64,000 bases of DNA from Meghimatium bilineatum (GCA_034231615.1 CM067298.1:26678528-26742527), one strand, 5' to 3'. Numbered from the stretch's first letter, positions 22,746 through 35,035 are shown. Made by a program: numbers and translations. The notes: generated by a model from the letters alone, not told the origin.

Positions 22746-23192
22746 ACCAGTGTGGCATGAAACTGATATACATTTTTCATAGAGGTCTTTCCTCTAAGCT
22801 TCATGTATATTATATCTGTTTCGGTGTTCGTGTTCCTCTTGTCTCTGATCCACACAGAATTACGAAGTACATACATCAGATATGCGCAGATTTAGATTAG
22901 CGTTTGTACTGGCGTTCTTTCAGTCTCATACTTCACTTTCTAAACTTGTTTTTAGTTAATGCCTTCTTGTTATACAGAGGTCATGCTCAGATGAAAGTTG
23001 TCTAGATGTCACGGTTGTAATGAACTAGAAGATAGAAAGGGAGTGTGGGGGGGGGGGGGGTTGATTCGAATAGAATCACAATGTTCTTTTGTGAGCTCCG
23101 GGTTAGATGATGAATCAAGAACAATTCAATCCTTATAATAAAAAACTGTGGAATCATTAACAACCTAGACTATTGAATCATTAACAATCAAG
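22746..23192. other. Spacer with poly-G tract and start of 25-bp repeat
   Basis: A G12-like run near 23047. From ~23150 the gaatcattaacaatcaag unit begins; LINE copy B inserted into that repeat at 23193. Confidence 0.5.
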
Positions 23193-25960
23193 CAAACCCT
23201 ACTGGAATGATGAACTGGAAAAGCTGCAAAATGAGATGGAAACAGCAGGCTGAGAACAGACCTAGCCAAGAACATCACAACAAATATCAGCAAACAAAGG
23301 CTAAATTTTAAAGAGTCAAGTTAGAAGCCAGACGGAGCAGCTGGAAAGAAAAAACATAGTCGCTGAACCTAGAAAGAGATACTAGGAAATTATTGAAACT
23401 TGTAAAACAACTAAATAATGAAGGTACATGGAGAAATACCAGGATCACACTTTATAAAGATAGAAACATTTTAACAGGTAAACATGCAGCTCATTACTTT
23501 GCAGATTCCTTTGCAGAAGACAATAACGTCAAAGTCAGCCCAGACAAACAACAGGAGGTTCGAGAGAACCAGCAAAACATTGGACAATGCGAACCTATAC
23601 CTGAAGTCATGGAGGCACCAATCACAATGAGAGAACTGGAGCATGCAATATCCAAATTGAAAATGAAAAAGTCCCCTGGAGCTTATGGAGTGTCCAATGA
23701 AATGATTAGAAACCTGGGAATTGCAGCAAGAGCAAAGCTGCTGCAGATCTTTAACACAAGCTGGTCCACAGGTAATGTACCACAGGCGTGGAGAGAAGCA
23801 ATAATGATACCACTCCTCAAATCAGGAAAGGATGGCAACACAGTCTCCAACTACAGGCCCATCAGCCTCACAAGCTGTCTATGTAACACAATGGAACGCA
23901 TTATCAATCTTAGGATGCTGTGGTACCTTGAAAGTGAACACCTTCTGGTATCACAGCAAGCAGGTTTCAGACAGTGCTACTCTACTGAAGATCATGCAAC
24001 CTACCTCTCCCAAGAGATTGATGATGCCTTCCAATATAAGGAACTGGTACTAGCAGCATGGATAGACCTCAGGAAAGCATTTGATAAGGTCTAGACAGAA
24101 GGGCTCCTAAAGAAATTGCCAAATTTCAGGGTTAGCTCAAGAATGTACAAATGGGTAAAAGCATACCTGCATAATAGAAGAGCCAGGGTACAATTAGATG
24201 GTCGCAACAGCAAGAAAGTTCTACTGCGTCATGGAGTCCCCCAAGGAGGAGTTCTGTCACCCACACTTTTCTTGGTTTACATCAATGACTTAGCTGCTGA
24301 ACTACCACACGAGATCAAAGTGACAATGTATGCTGACGACCTGGTGATCTGGTGCACGGAAGAACATGCAACAGTGGCCACTAAACAAATACAAAGAGCT
24401 ATCGATGCCCTAACATTATGGGCAAATAGATGGTGCGTCAGCATTAACACAGATAAGTGCAGCACTACACTCTTTACCCTCTCACCAAAACAAAAAGCTG
24501 GTCATATTAAGATAGATGGAGAGCTCTTGAAAGAAGACAAACAACCCACATACCTCGGAGTTACTTTTGATGATAAGCTGACATGGAAGCAGCACATAAA
24601 CAAAGCAACAACAAAAGCCAGAAGGAAGTTAGCTATCCTGAGAAAACTAAGTGGAACCACATGGGGAGCCAGTGGAAATATACTCAGTAAAGTTTACCAG
24701 CAAGGCATAAGACCACACCTGGAATATGGTTCAGCTGCGTGGTGTCCTGCATCAAACACCACATTACAAGATCTAGATAAAGTGCAAAACCAGCCACTTA
24801 GAATAATGTTGGGAGCAATGAAATCAACACCTATAGCAGAGATGCAGAAAATGGGAAGACTGCAAGCATTTGGCGAACGCAGAGACACAAAAGTAGAAAA
24901 GCAGAAAAGTTTCAGTGTATACCAAGTCATCCATGAAGGAAAGATTCAAAAATCTAACAATAGGGCGACTGAAAAGGAGTAGCTTTATCCATCAAGCTAA
25001 ACGACTTCGTTGACAATTTACAGACCTATCTGAAGTTGACAGCCCCTTAAGGTCTGTACCAGAACAAACCCTGTGGAATGAAAGCCATGTAATGCCAATA
25101 TACATTCAGACCCATGTGAAAGGAATACTAAGCGAGGACGAACTGAACAGTGTGCAGCGAATGACAGTCACCCTCATTTTCCTGGATGAGGAATATCACA
25201 AGATATATGGGTCAGAGTGTATACAGATGGGTCAGCACAGAATGCTGTGAGGAATGGAGGTGCTGGTGTATATATAGAATATCCACACAAGCATAGAGAT
25301 ACAATCAGAACACCGACAGGAAAATTCTGCAATAATTATGATGCAGAAATCCAGGCAATTAGTGTGGCAGCTAAAACACTGCTGAACTCCAACTCTGGCC
25401 TACAGCTTGTGGTATTCCTGACAGATGCAAGGTCAGTGCTTCAAGCTCTCCAGTCTGGAAAACTAATAGACTTGAAAAAACTACTTAGCGAATTGTCTTA
25501 CCAGTATAGGGTAACCATTCAGTGGATACCCTCTCACTGTGGAAGACCAACCTGATATACCAATCACCTACCATCAGAAAAAACAGATGATCAAGTCAAT
25601 AAGAAAGCCGCAAACAGCAACAGAAGATGACTATCACATTATGAACAGATCAGAACAAGTTATAATTCTACGTCTCAGAACAGGACACAACCGACTCCGC
25701 AGTCACATGTATACAAAGTTCAAGATTGGCAACACGGCCATGTGTACATGTGGACAGACAGCACAGAGTGTCAAACATATACTTCAAGAGTGTTCTGAGC
25801 ATGAAACGCTGAGGCAGACATATGGGCCAGAGGAAACAACACTGGAATCAAAGCTCTATGGGACACTGTATGAACTACAGAGGACAGTGAGTTTTATTAA
25901 GGAGACAGAATTACAGATATAGACATGTTTCAAGTAAACGAAAGATTAAGAAGAAGAAGA
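23193..25960 (+). mobile_element. RNase H LINE copy B, 5'-truncated
   Basis: Begins inside the linker after the endonuclease (position equivalent to 12431 of copy A) and runs through the (GAA)n tail. It is flanked by 13 bp attaacaatcaag at 23180-23192 and 25961-25973, although the target is itself a tandem repeat. Long open pieces: 23393-24094 (RT N-terminal half, SLTSCLCNTMERII, WIDLRKAFDKV), 24116-24982 (HGVPQGGVLSPTLF, MYADDLVIW, YLGVTFDDKLTW) and 25217-25555 (RNase H, YTDGSAQNAV). The RNase H end joins the tail segment with a deletion after IPSHCG. 5' truncation is typical of LINE insertion. Confidence 0.92.
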
Positions 25961-26200
25961 ATTAACAATCAAGAACTATTGAATCATTAACAATAAAGAA
26001 CTATTGAATCATTAACAATCAAGAACTATTTAATTAGTAATAATCCAGAACTATTTAATAATCAACAATCAAGAACTATTGAATCCTTAAAAATCAAGAC
26101 TATTGAATTATCAACAATCAAGAACTATCGAATTATTAACAATCAAGAACTTTTGAATCTTTAACAATAAAGAATTATTGAATTATCAACAATCAAGCTC
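25961..26200. repeat. 25-bp minisatellite, about 9 units
   Basis: Unit caatcaagaactattgaatc plus attaa, continuing the array interrupted by LINE copy B. Confidence 0.88.
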
Positions 26201-26344
26201 CTGCTGCACATAAATTATCCTCGTCATGCCTCTTGGCTTCTTGTACACGTTTTCTTTCCTTTTGTATCTTTCAATCTATTATATTTCCTTCGTCGACTGC
26301 TCTTACTATGACGCGTCTGAAATGCTGAAATGCCGTAACACTGT

Positions 26345-26445
26345 GATCATCATCAAGTGCCGTCCCCGCAACAAAGGTTGGCTGCAACGTATCTCCAACA
26401 TCTCCTGTCTCTTGTCTTGGTGGTGCACTCTGCTAGATAACACTG
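26345..26445 (-). mobile_element. LINE 3'-end scrap (same family as 37865-38700)
   Basis: catcatcaagtgccgtcccc, gcaacaaaggttggctg and gtcttggtggtgcactctgc match 37880-37970 and, in the other direction, 44060-44150. Confidence 0.7.
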
Positions 26446-26454
26446 TGATACCCA

Positions 26455-27000
26455 CAGCTGAGTCCTAATTTCTTCAAACTATCAATCCCGTCTAGCTGCC
26501 CTTCATTGAATACAATAATGGTACAATTTCCAACTAATTCTAATCTGTCTGTTCCTACAAATGTTGGTTTAGGGCATCTATCCCAGATCAGATGATGAAA
26601 TGTTTCATTTGAATTTTGCGTCCCATCATGCAAACACTATTATAGCAAACTACCATCCAACAATCCTCAAAATTAAGTTGTATTATTTCTATGACAAAGT
26701 CACTCAGCTTATTCTTGTTTTGACCATGACACCACAATTGTGAACGGTTTGGATGTATTCCTTGTCTATGCTAACATATTGCCTATATTGCTTTCATAAT
26801 AGTGTCTAAATGTCCCACATGTGACATAAATTGACCTCCGTAGTAACCCTGAATTCTTTTTATTGTCGCTTTTGTTAGTCTACCAACTCCTCCAAATCCT
26901 TTATACGTTCTACCATTCTCTATAAATGATTTGCTCCTTTAAGCAGAAATTTCTCTGAGAGTGTTTTGCCCATACGCTTCAGAACTTGACCTCAGCATTC
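26455..27000 (-). mobile_element. Mutator-like transposase fragment
   Basis: The minus-strand translation shows GGVGRLTKATIKRIQGYYG, then, after interruptions, HDGTQNSNETFHHLIWDRCP and FVGTDRLELVGNCTIIVFNEG followed by LKKLGL. This order (GxGRLTxxxIxxxQxYYG ... TQNxNExxxxxIWxRCPKxxFVG ... FNxG) is the C-terminal part of the Mutator-like transposase domain seen in many invertebrates. Stops interrupt it and no terminal repeats were found. Confidence 0.7.
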
Positions 27001-27118
27001 TAATTTTTATATTAACTAATAACCATGGAAACTTTACAAATTAATTTAACATACTTCCAGATGGATTATTACATCTAGACATGAATCCTTGTTTTCACAA
27101 ATGACTACATCTAGACAT

Positions 27119-30100
27119 TTTTGTTTCTTCTTCTTTCGTTCACTTGAAACATGTCTATATCTGTAATTCTGTCTCCTTAATAAAACTCACTGTCTTTTGT
27201 AGTTCATACAGTGTCCCATAGAGTTTTGTTTGTTTGTTTGTTTTTCGTTCGCTCCATTGTAACCATCACAGATATCCGTGCGATTTCCGCCGGGAGCGTG
27301 ATTACGTTGTGCCACCGTTATGCGCCTTGTAGGCCTAGCGCATCCGATTTCGGCATGCCTTAACAATTCGGGTGGGCTACCCTTAGCCTGTGACAGCCTC
27401 TATATCTGTCTCCAGGCACGCGTAGTGGCGACTCTTCACCCAGGCGATATTTTGCTCTCGTCTGACTCGAACGAGGTGTTCCACTGTCTATGAACTTGCC
27501 TCGTGTAATTGGACGTGCTGTGCCTGTGCCCATTGGGTACTGAACCGTTTCTCATCCGTGAGCCTGGTTCCTTAAGGGGAAGAACTCAACATAGGAGTTG
27601 GACCCTGGCTCTTTCGCCCTCTTAGCCGAGGTGTCATTCACCGACATGGTGTACCCCTTGTCCAGGTTCGAGTCTCACACCACGCGTTTGAGAGCAAGGC
27701 GTTCTCGATCTGAGCGTCCTTGTCCCAATAGCGCCTGAGCCCATCAGGTACTGAACCCTTTCTCTCTTCAAGTGTATTTCCGGTGTAGGAAAACCTGACA
27801 GTAGAGTTAGGCCAGGGCTAAATCGTTGTCCCTTTTGTGCCTGAGCGAATCGATTACGGAACCCTTTCTCTCTGCAAGTGTACTTCCGGTATAGGAAACC
27901 TTGACAGTAGAGTCGGGCCAGGACTACCATCGTTATCCCTTTCTTGCCTAAGCCCATCGGGTACAGAACCCGTTCTCTTCGCGAGCATATTTCCGGTTTA
28001 GGAAGGCTCGACATTAGAGTTGAGTTAGGTCTTCTTGCTTTACCAAACGCCAATGGATGGGTCTGGATCTCTGCCTGTAAGGAACTCAGGTAACTAGAAG
28101 CTCGTCTCGAGCTGACGGAGCTTGTAGTTCCCCTTTCCTAGGGAATTTTCACTTTCTATTTGCAGTTCGCGCTGCCCTCTAGCGCTGTTCTGCCCTTTCA
28201 TTGTTTCATTGTACTCTGTATGAAATATATTTGTCTCTCGCCATGCATCTACCTTTACGTGCATTTTACATTGGCCGCCCCTCCAATGTTCGGACTGGAC
28301 TGACTAGCTTCACTGTATGTCGACAGTGTCGCTATATGTGGTGCTGCTGGTGGTGTCGGAGATATTGTCTGTCTCTTGTGCAGTCAAATCTCTTTCCATC
28401 TGCTACCTCCACATTCTCGGACACGATCCCCAAATGATTTGGCCAGAATCAGCACGAGCTCCTGTATTTCTGTTTCCAGGGTGCACCGCGTGGAGGTACA
28501 TTTTGGATCTTGGTTATCTGCTAACCCTGGGTCCGCCTAGAGCAATGCGTTCCCTTTGCACCCCCCATAGAGTTTTGATTCCAGTGTTGTTTCCTCTGGC
28601 CAATATGTCTGCCTCAGCGTTTCATGCTCAGAACACTCTTGAAGTATATGTTTTGCACTCTGTGCTGCCTGTCCACATGTACACATGGCTGTGTTGCCAT
28701 TCTTGAACTTTGTTAACATGTGACTGCGGAGTCGGTTGTGTCCTGTTCTGAGACGTAGAATTATAACTTGTTCTGGTCTGTTCAGAATATGATAGTCATC
28801 TTGTGTTGGTGTTTGTGGCTTTCTTATTGACTTGATCATCTGTTTTTTCTGATGGTAGGTGATTGGTATATCTGGTTGGTCTTCGGCAGCACCTTCCTTA
28901 GCCAGTTGGTCTGCTTTTTCATTTCCTGGTATTCTACAGTGAGAGGGTATCCACTGCATGGTTACCCTATACTGGTAAGACAATTCGCTAAGTAGTTTTT
29001 TCAAGTCTGTTAGTTTTTCAGACTGGAGAGCTTGAAGCACTGACCTTGCATCTGTCAGGAATACCACAGGCTGTAGGTCAGAGTTGGAGTTCAGCAGTTT
29101 TTTTAGCTGCCACACTAATTGCCTGGATTTCTGCATCATAATTGCAGAACTATTGCAGAATTTTCCTGTCGGTGTTCTGATTGTATCTCTAGGCTTGTGT
29201 GGATATTCTATATATACACCTGCACCTCCATTCCTCACGGCATTCTGTGCTGACCCATCTGTGTATACTCGGACCCATATATCTTGTGGATATTCCTCAT
29301 CCAGGAAACTGAGGGTGACTGTCCTTCGCTGCACACTGTTCTGTTCGTCCACGCTTAGTATTCCTTTCACATGGGTCTGAATGTATATTGGCATTCCATG
29401 TCTTTCACTCCAAGGGGTTTGTTCTGGTACAGGCCTTAAGGGGCTGTCAACTTCAGGTAGGTCTGTAAGTTGTCTGCGAAGTCGTTTAGCTTGATGGATA
29501 AAGCTACTTCTTTTCAGTCGTCCCATTGCTAGATTTTGGAATCTTTCCTTCATTGGATGACTTGGCATACACTGAAACTTTTCTGCCTGAATTAGTACTT
29601 TTGTGTCTCTGCGTTCGCCAAGTGTTTGCATTCTTCCCATTTTCTGCATCTCTGCTATGGGTGTTGATTTCATTGCTCCCAACATTATTCTAAGTGCCTG
29701 GTTTTGCACTTTATCTAGATCTTGTAATGTGGTGTTTGATGTAGGACACCACGCAGCTGAACCATATTCCAGGTGTGGTCTTATGCCTTGCTGGTAAACT
29801 TTACTGAGTATATTCCCACTGGCTCCCCATGTGGTTCCACTTAGTTTTCTCAGGATAGCTAACTTCCTCCTGGATTTTGTTGTTGCTTTGTTTATGTGCT
29901 GCTTTCATGTCAGTTTATCATCAAAAGTAACTCTGAGGTATGTGGGTTGTTTGTCTTCTTTCAAGAGCTCTCCATCTATTTTGATATGACCGGCTTTTTG
30001 TTTTGGTGAGAGGGTACAAAGTGTAGTGCTGCACTTATCTGTGTTAATGCTGACGCACCATCTATTAGCCCATAAGGTTAGGGCATCGATAGCATTTTGT

Positions 30101-30548
30101 ATTTGTTTAGTGGCCACTGTCGCATGTTCTTCCGTGCACCAGATCACCAGGTCGTCAGCATACATTGCCACTTTGATCTCATGTGGTAGTTCAGCAACTA
30201 GGTCATTGATGTAAACCAAGAAAAGTGTGGGTGACAGGACTCCTCCCTGGGGGACTCCATGACGCAGTAGAACTTTCTTGCTCCTGCGACCATCTAATTG
30301 TACCCTGGCTCTTCTACTATGCAGGTATGCTTTTACCCATTTGTACATTCTTTAGCTAACCCTGCAATTTTGCAATTTCTTTTAGGAGCCCTTCTTTCCA
30401 GACCTTATCAAATGCTTTTCTGAGGTCTATCCATGCTGCTAGTACCAGTTTCTTATCTTGGAAGGCATCCTCAATCTCTTGGGAGAGGTAGGTTGCCTGA
30501 TCTTCAGTAGAGTAGCACTGTCTGAAACCTGCTTGCTGTGATACCAGA
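27119..30548 (-). mobile_element. RNase H LINE copy C, 5'-truncated and interrupted
   Basis: The LINE occupies 30548 down to 28565 and 27224 down to 27119. The gap holds another element (27225-28564). Open pieces: 30348-29905 (HGVPQGGVLSPTLF, MYADDLVIW) and 29709-28537 (a 390-codon stretch with YTDGSAQNAV, SHCRIPGNEKADQLAKEGA and LRLRTGHNRLRSHM). The 5' end is truncated at the position equivalent to 13184 of copy A. Flanking atctagacat at 27109-27118 and 30549-30558 is the likely target duplication, again inside a short repeat (ctagacatgaatccttgttt on both sides). Confidence 0.92.
27225..28564 (-). mobile_element. Unclassified (CAAA)-tailed element nested in LINE copy C
   Basis: A 1.34-kb insertion with 14-bp direct repeats cccatagagttttg on both sides (27211-27224 and 28565-adjacent). 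Its left end is (GTTT)n, so on the minus strand it ends in a (CAAA)n tail, a sign of target-primed retrotransposition. Inside 27650-28040 a ~110-bp module (gagcccatcgggta, aaccctttctctc, ttccggtataggaa, gacagtagagt) recurs four times. No RT, transposase or capsid-like motif is visible; a 139-codon minus ORF covers the module array. The part 27240-28110 recurs at 6476-7195. It may be a long SINE-like element mobilised by a LINE with a CAAA tail. Confidence 0.75.
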
Positions 30549-30559
30549 ATCTAGACATG

Positions 30560-30938
30560 AATCCTTGTTTTCACAAATGGTTACATCTAGACCTGTATCC
30601 TTGTTGTCCACAATGATTACATTTTTAAATGAAGCAAACAACATAACATTTTCAAATGTTAAAGAAATAATATTGTGGATTTAACCTGATCTTAACAAAC
30701 AAGAATTGTTGAATCATTAAGAAACAAAGCTTCAAGATTTCTATGATCAACATTTAGATATTGAGAACAAACTGGAATATTGTATCTTTAAAACTGTGTT
30801 CAGTTCCATGCGAGTGACATCCTACTAAGCTCCCTCATCCAACGAAAGCAGCTGTATGGTTCTTTCTACTGTTTTCTAATAGTTACATTGCTATTACACC
30901 GGCAAAGCTGCACGAACAATTGACTGTTCTTACCGGGT
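30560..30938. other. Spacer, nothing recognised
   Basis: Starts with a remnant of the ctagacatgaatccttgttt repeat, then plain AT-rich sequence. Confidence 0.45.
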
Positions 30939-30946
30939 GTAGCTGG

Positions 30947-31135
30947 CAGTGTCGGATTTACCTATAAGCTAAAGAAGGTATAGCTTATGACCCCCACTGT
31001 TTTGGTGGACCCTGAATTATTTTTTAATTTCACGGTCTATATATTCTTAATCGTTAAAGGGTCCTATATCTCAAATAGCTTAGGGTCCCATGTCTCAAGT
31101 AGCTTAGGGCTCTATCAAGTCTAAATCCGGCCCCG
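30947..31135. mobile_element. Probable hAT-type MITE
   Basis: 189 bp starting cagtgtcggattta and ending taaatccggccccgg, an imperfect inverted pair around CGGATTTA. It is flanked by gtagctgg (30939-30946) and gttgctgg (31136-31143), an 8-bp duplication with one mismatch, as expected for hAT. It contains short internal repeats of tagcttagggt. No coding capacity. Confidence 0.55.
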
Positions 31136-31143
31136 GTTGCTGG

Positions 31144-31492
31144 TCAATATACGCGGTCGTAGTAAAAATAATTCAAATGGGCATTGGCTCAGCGATCATT
31201 GATGTCACTCGGAATGTATGCGGCAAGAATAACCTCTTAGGCGATGATTGATGATTCCTAGGCAGGAATATTGTCCACATGAATTATTGACAATCAATAA
31301 AAGGTAATACTGCTATAAAAATTTATGAAATTAATACTTAGTAGAAAACAGGTAATGAAGTCTTACAGAACGACGACTAACACACTATCACTGTAGGATG
31401 TTCACGTGAAATGATGATGATGTTGTTCCTCCTTCGCAAGTGAAGATGAGCATGGCATGAAAAACAATAAATGAAATTTTTTTTTTAAAGTG
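31144..31492. other. Spacer, nothing recognised
   Basis: AT-rich; no gene or repeat seen. Confidence 0.45.
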
Positions 31493-31720
31493 TATAATTT
31501 AATTTGTGAGTTCGTTGGTGCCCGATGAGTCCGATTCGTGGACGGAAAGTTCTATTGCAGTGCATGCAGGAGTGCTGAAGGTTCGGGGTAGGAGAATTTT
31601 CGAATGAGTACGTCCACTTATTGCGCTTGTGAATTTCCCGCCATGTTCTTTCTTGTTCAAATTTCGTGATGCCAGCAGTGATCTGGGTGTGCCAGGCTTA
31701 GCGATCACATGCTGTAATCT
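31493..31720 (-). mobile_element. LINE 3'-end fragment encoding a C2H2 zinc finger
   Basis: Minus-strand frame FEQERTWREIHKRNKW, then a finger with CMHC, twelve residues (NRTFRPRIGLIG) and HQRTH: C-x2-C-x12-H-x3-H. Some invertebrate LINE ORFs end with such a finger after an (A/R)DR..W segment, and the residues before FEQ fit that. A host zinc-finger gene is unlikely because only one finger and no other exon are present. Confidence 0.6.
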
Positions 31721-31795
31721 CCCAAGGAGCTAGTATCGACCAACATAATGGGAAAAAATAAATAATCTTGCAAGCCAACAAGAACTTCTCATGAC

Positions 31796-32075
31796 AGTTT
31801 GAAGTTTCCTAAACCTGTGTGGTTTGACCACGTTTTGAGGCATGATTACCTTCCCAAAATTATGGTACAGAGAGCCGTTGAGGGTGAAAGAAAAAGAGGA
31901 GGAGAGAAGAAAGTGCAGATTGATAATAGTAAAGGCTGGACAAGATTAAGATTCTCCACACTAAACAAAGAACTGAGACAGAGAATCATGGTAAAATATT
32001 TTAGCTGATGTCTCCATAATGGTACCACTTCGTCCTTGAATGATTATGGGTTTGATGGTGATATCAGTAATTTGG
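31796..32075 (+). mobile_element. RTE-type LINE 3'-end fragment
   Basis: PVWFDHVLRHDYLPKIMVQ, VEGERKRGGEKKVQIDNSK and the terminal ATGGTACCACTTCG-like 3' UTR correspond to the end of the RTE copies at 52635-53166 and 56284-56640. Diverged. Confidence 0.7.
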
Positions 32076-32099
32076 GTTGTGTATAATTTGCTTCAAAAT

Positions 32100-32190
32100 A
32101 TCAGGGATGGGGATCTGAAAAATCGGGTATAGGGATCTGAAAAATCAGGGATGGAGATCTGAAAAATCATGTATGGGGATCTGAAAATGT
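32100..32190. repeat. ~22-bp tandem repeat, 4 units
   Basis: Unit gggatctgaaaaatcaggga. Confidence 0.8.
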
Positions 32191-33585
32191 ATGACAATTA
32201 TTGAGAAGGGGGAAAGAGTGAGTGTATGGACCGTTGACGTGAACAATGCTATTTTCTACAATAATTAAAATATTATTTAAAAAATACATTATAAGGATTC
32301 AAAAATAAAATGTTAATTTTATAATGATCTGTCTTGGCACTTAACAGTAGATTAACAATTTCATAACATATTTTAATTAAGCTTTCTGCATACAATGTTA
32401 AAGAATTTTTACAATAATATTTTTTCTTTTTATTGAATTTTGAAACTTTTCATTAAAAACAAAAAAAAAGAAAATGTAGCTATAATTTACACATCATTTC
32501 ACGACGTCAACAATATGTTTTTAAGATCTTCTTGAAATTGCAATATTTGAGTCTTCTGCTTAAAAGAAAATAGATTAATTGCGTAGTTACCGCAGAAAAT
32601 GCTTACGAAAATAAAAGTTATTTCAGATCAGATGTTCAAGAGTCAGTCGCTTCCTCGAACATAGAAAATTTTGCATAAACAATAAATGATCGCAGCCCAG
32701 AAATTTTTGCATAAACAATAAATGATTGCAGCCACCTTTTTTTCTTCTATCAGATATCCCTAACATTTTGATGACTTGATCTCCCAAGTTATTAGAGAAC
32801 TTGAAACCGATCGCTTGTTTGTAGTCAAGCCCGTAGTTAATTGTGGGGAGGGGGGACTGTGAGAGTGCGTCCCCTTATTAAGAAACTATATCCTGATATT
32901 TAATACTAGGAAGCAGGTCAAAAATAGTGTCAAAACCTGCAGGATATATCAGATCATTTATTTCTCGTGCACCATAAACATTCCCTGCTAACATTATACA
33001 ATTGTGTATAGATATAACCTATATATTTGACTATAATCTGAAAAAGAGATATCTGAAACTAGATACATTTTATGAATACAACACATGTTTATTAAGGTCA
33101 TGAAGAATATAATATTATATGGAGAAATCAAATGATCAAGTTGTGTTTTTAGACAAAAATGTCACACTCCTTCATTGCGAACATATAATTCTTGGCGAGT
33201 TTCCTGCTGCTTCCAATAGCTGTTATCTCTTGTCCAACGTCGTTTTGGGTGGCAATGTTTTCTGCTACATGCCCCGTGCCTCACGTGTTTTTCTTTCTCT
33301 ATATAAGATATACAAATCCAAACTTCATTGCACATTTACATATATGTTTATATGTATAACGTAGCAGTAAGAACACAATAACTGTTCAGCTACATCATCC
33401 CAGTGTACAGGTTTGAATCAGACATTGAGGTTGTTCATTTCTCCACATGTTATCTTATGATGCTCAAAATATTTGGGACTCTAAGAACTCATGATAACCG
33501 GCAGTTGACTTAGATTACGTCATTTTAATTAATACTTTGTTGACAATTAGTAATTCTTAAGTCATTTATGTCATTCCATCTCACT
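32191..33585. other. Spacer, nothing recognised
   Basis: Very AT-rich. A 40-bp duplication (aatttttgcataaacaataa) near 32668-32730. ORF 33119-33364 has no motif. Confidence 0.5.
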
Positions 33586-33589
33586 CACG

Positions 33590-34100
33590 AATTCTCGATA
33601 GAGGATTCAGTCATTTATGTCCTTCCCTTTTCACTCACGAATTCTCGATAGAGGATTCAGTAGTTTATCTTCTCGATAGAGGATTCAATAATTCATCGGC
33701 TTGATAGTAGATTCAATCATTCATCGTCTCGATAGCATATACAGTCATTCATATTCGCAATAATAGATTCAGTCATTCATCGTCTCAATGGTAGATTCAG
33801 TCGTCATCGTCTCGATAGCATATTTAGTCGTTCATCGACTCGATAGTAGATTCAGCCATTAATCGTCGCGATAGAAGATTCAGTCATTCATCGACTAAAT
33901 AGTAGATTCAGTCATTCATCGTCATGATGGTAGATTCAGTCAATCATCGTCTCGATAGTAAATTCAGTGATTTATCGTCTCGATGGTAGATTCAGTCAAT
34001 CATCGTTTCGATAGTAAATTCAGTGATTTATCGTCTCGATGGTAGATTCAGTCAATCATCGTCTCAATAGTAAATTCAGTGATTTATCGTCTTCAATTCT
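33590..34100. repeat. ~28-bp degenerate minisatellite, about 17 units
   Basis: Unit gattcagtcattcatcgtct plus cgatagta, with a regular doublet of atggtagattcagtcaatca and aaattcagtgatttatcg at the right end. Confidence 0.85.
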
Positions 34101-34586
34101 GCCGATTTAATTCTATACTATGAAATTTAGACATTGTCATACATTATACATTTCTCGTTTGCTTACTTCTTATTCTCAGAGAATCATTTTCTATCATCCA
34201 CATTACTTTTCTAAGAGTGATATCCCTAATATATATCATCAATTTTTTTAACCCCCCCCCCTTCCCATGTCTACAACGGTCACGAATTCAGGGACCACAA
34301 CTCTTTTAATTATGTTAAAATAATTTAACACCCCCACCTCCACCATAGGATCAAAAGTTTCTGACAAAAATTACGAAAATAACACGACATTTAATACAGT
34401 GGATATTTTTTTTCTCAAATTCAAGCAATTTATTTGGAGTAAAAGTAAAAAACAGTATTCTTGACGTGAACTTTTCTCAAATTCCCCTTTATCAACAACT
34501 GTGAGTCTCTCTTTACTTTCGAGATTTTGTATCTTCTACATTTTTGAAGGTCACGTTGATGGAACAGATGATGGAGTATGAGATTG

Positions 34587-35035
34587 TCATTCTTGTTGTC
34601 TATGTTAGTTGAGGATGATCTTGTCATTCTTGGTGTCTATGTTAGTTGAGGATGATCTTGTCATTCTTGTTGTCTATGTTAGTTGAGGATGATCTTGTCA
34701 TTCTTGTTGTCTATGTTAGTTGAGGATGATCTTGTCATTCTTGTTGTCTATGTTAGTTGAGGATGATCTTGTCATTCTTGTTGTCTATGTTAGTTGAGGA
34801 TGATCTTGTCATTCTTGTTGTCTTGTTGTCTACGTTAGTTGAGGATGATCTTGTCATTCTTGGTGTCTATGTTAGTTGAGGATGATCTTGTCATTCTTGT
34901 TGTCTATGTTAGTTGAGGATGATCTTGTCATTCTTGTTGTCTTGTTGTCTACGTTAGTTGAGGATGATCTTGTCATTCTTGGTGTCTATGTTAGTTGAGG
35001 ATGATCTTGTCATTCTTGGTGTCTATGGTATTGGA
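34587..35035. repeat. 37-bp minisatellite, about 12 units
   Basis: Unit gtcattcttgttgtctatgt plus tagttgaggatgatctt. Two units carry the same 10-bp internal duplication (ttgtcttgttgtctac), showing block amplification. Confidence 0.93.

Noticed and set aside
31523-31555. Hammerhead-like core (cgatgagtcc ... ggacggaaag)
   Set aside because: The conserved CUGAUGA and GAAA cores are altered, there are no flanking stems I and III, and the bases are the complement of the LINE zinc-finger codons.
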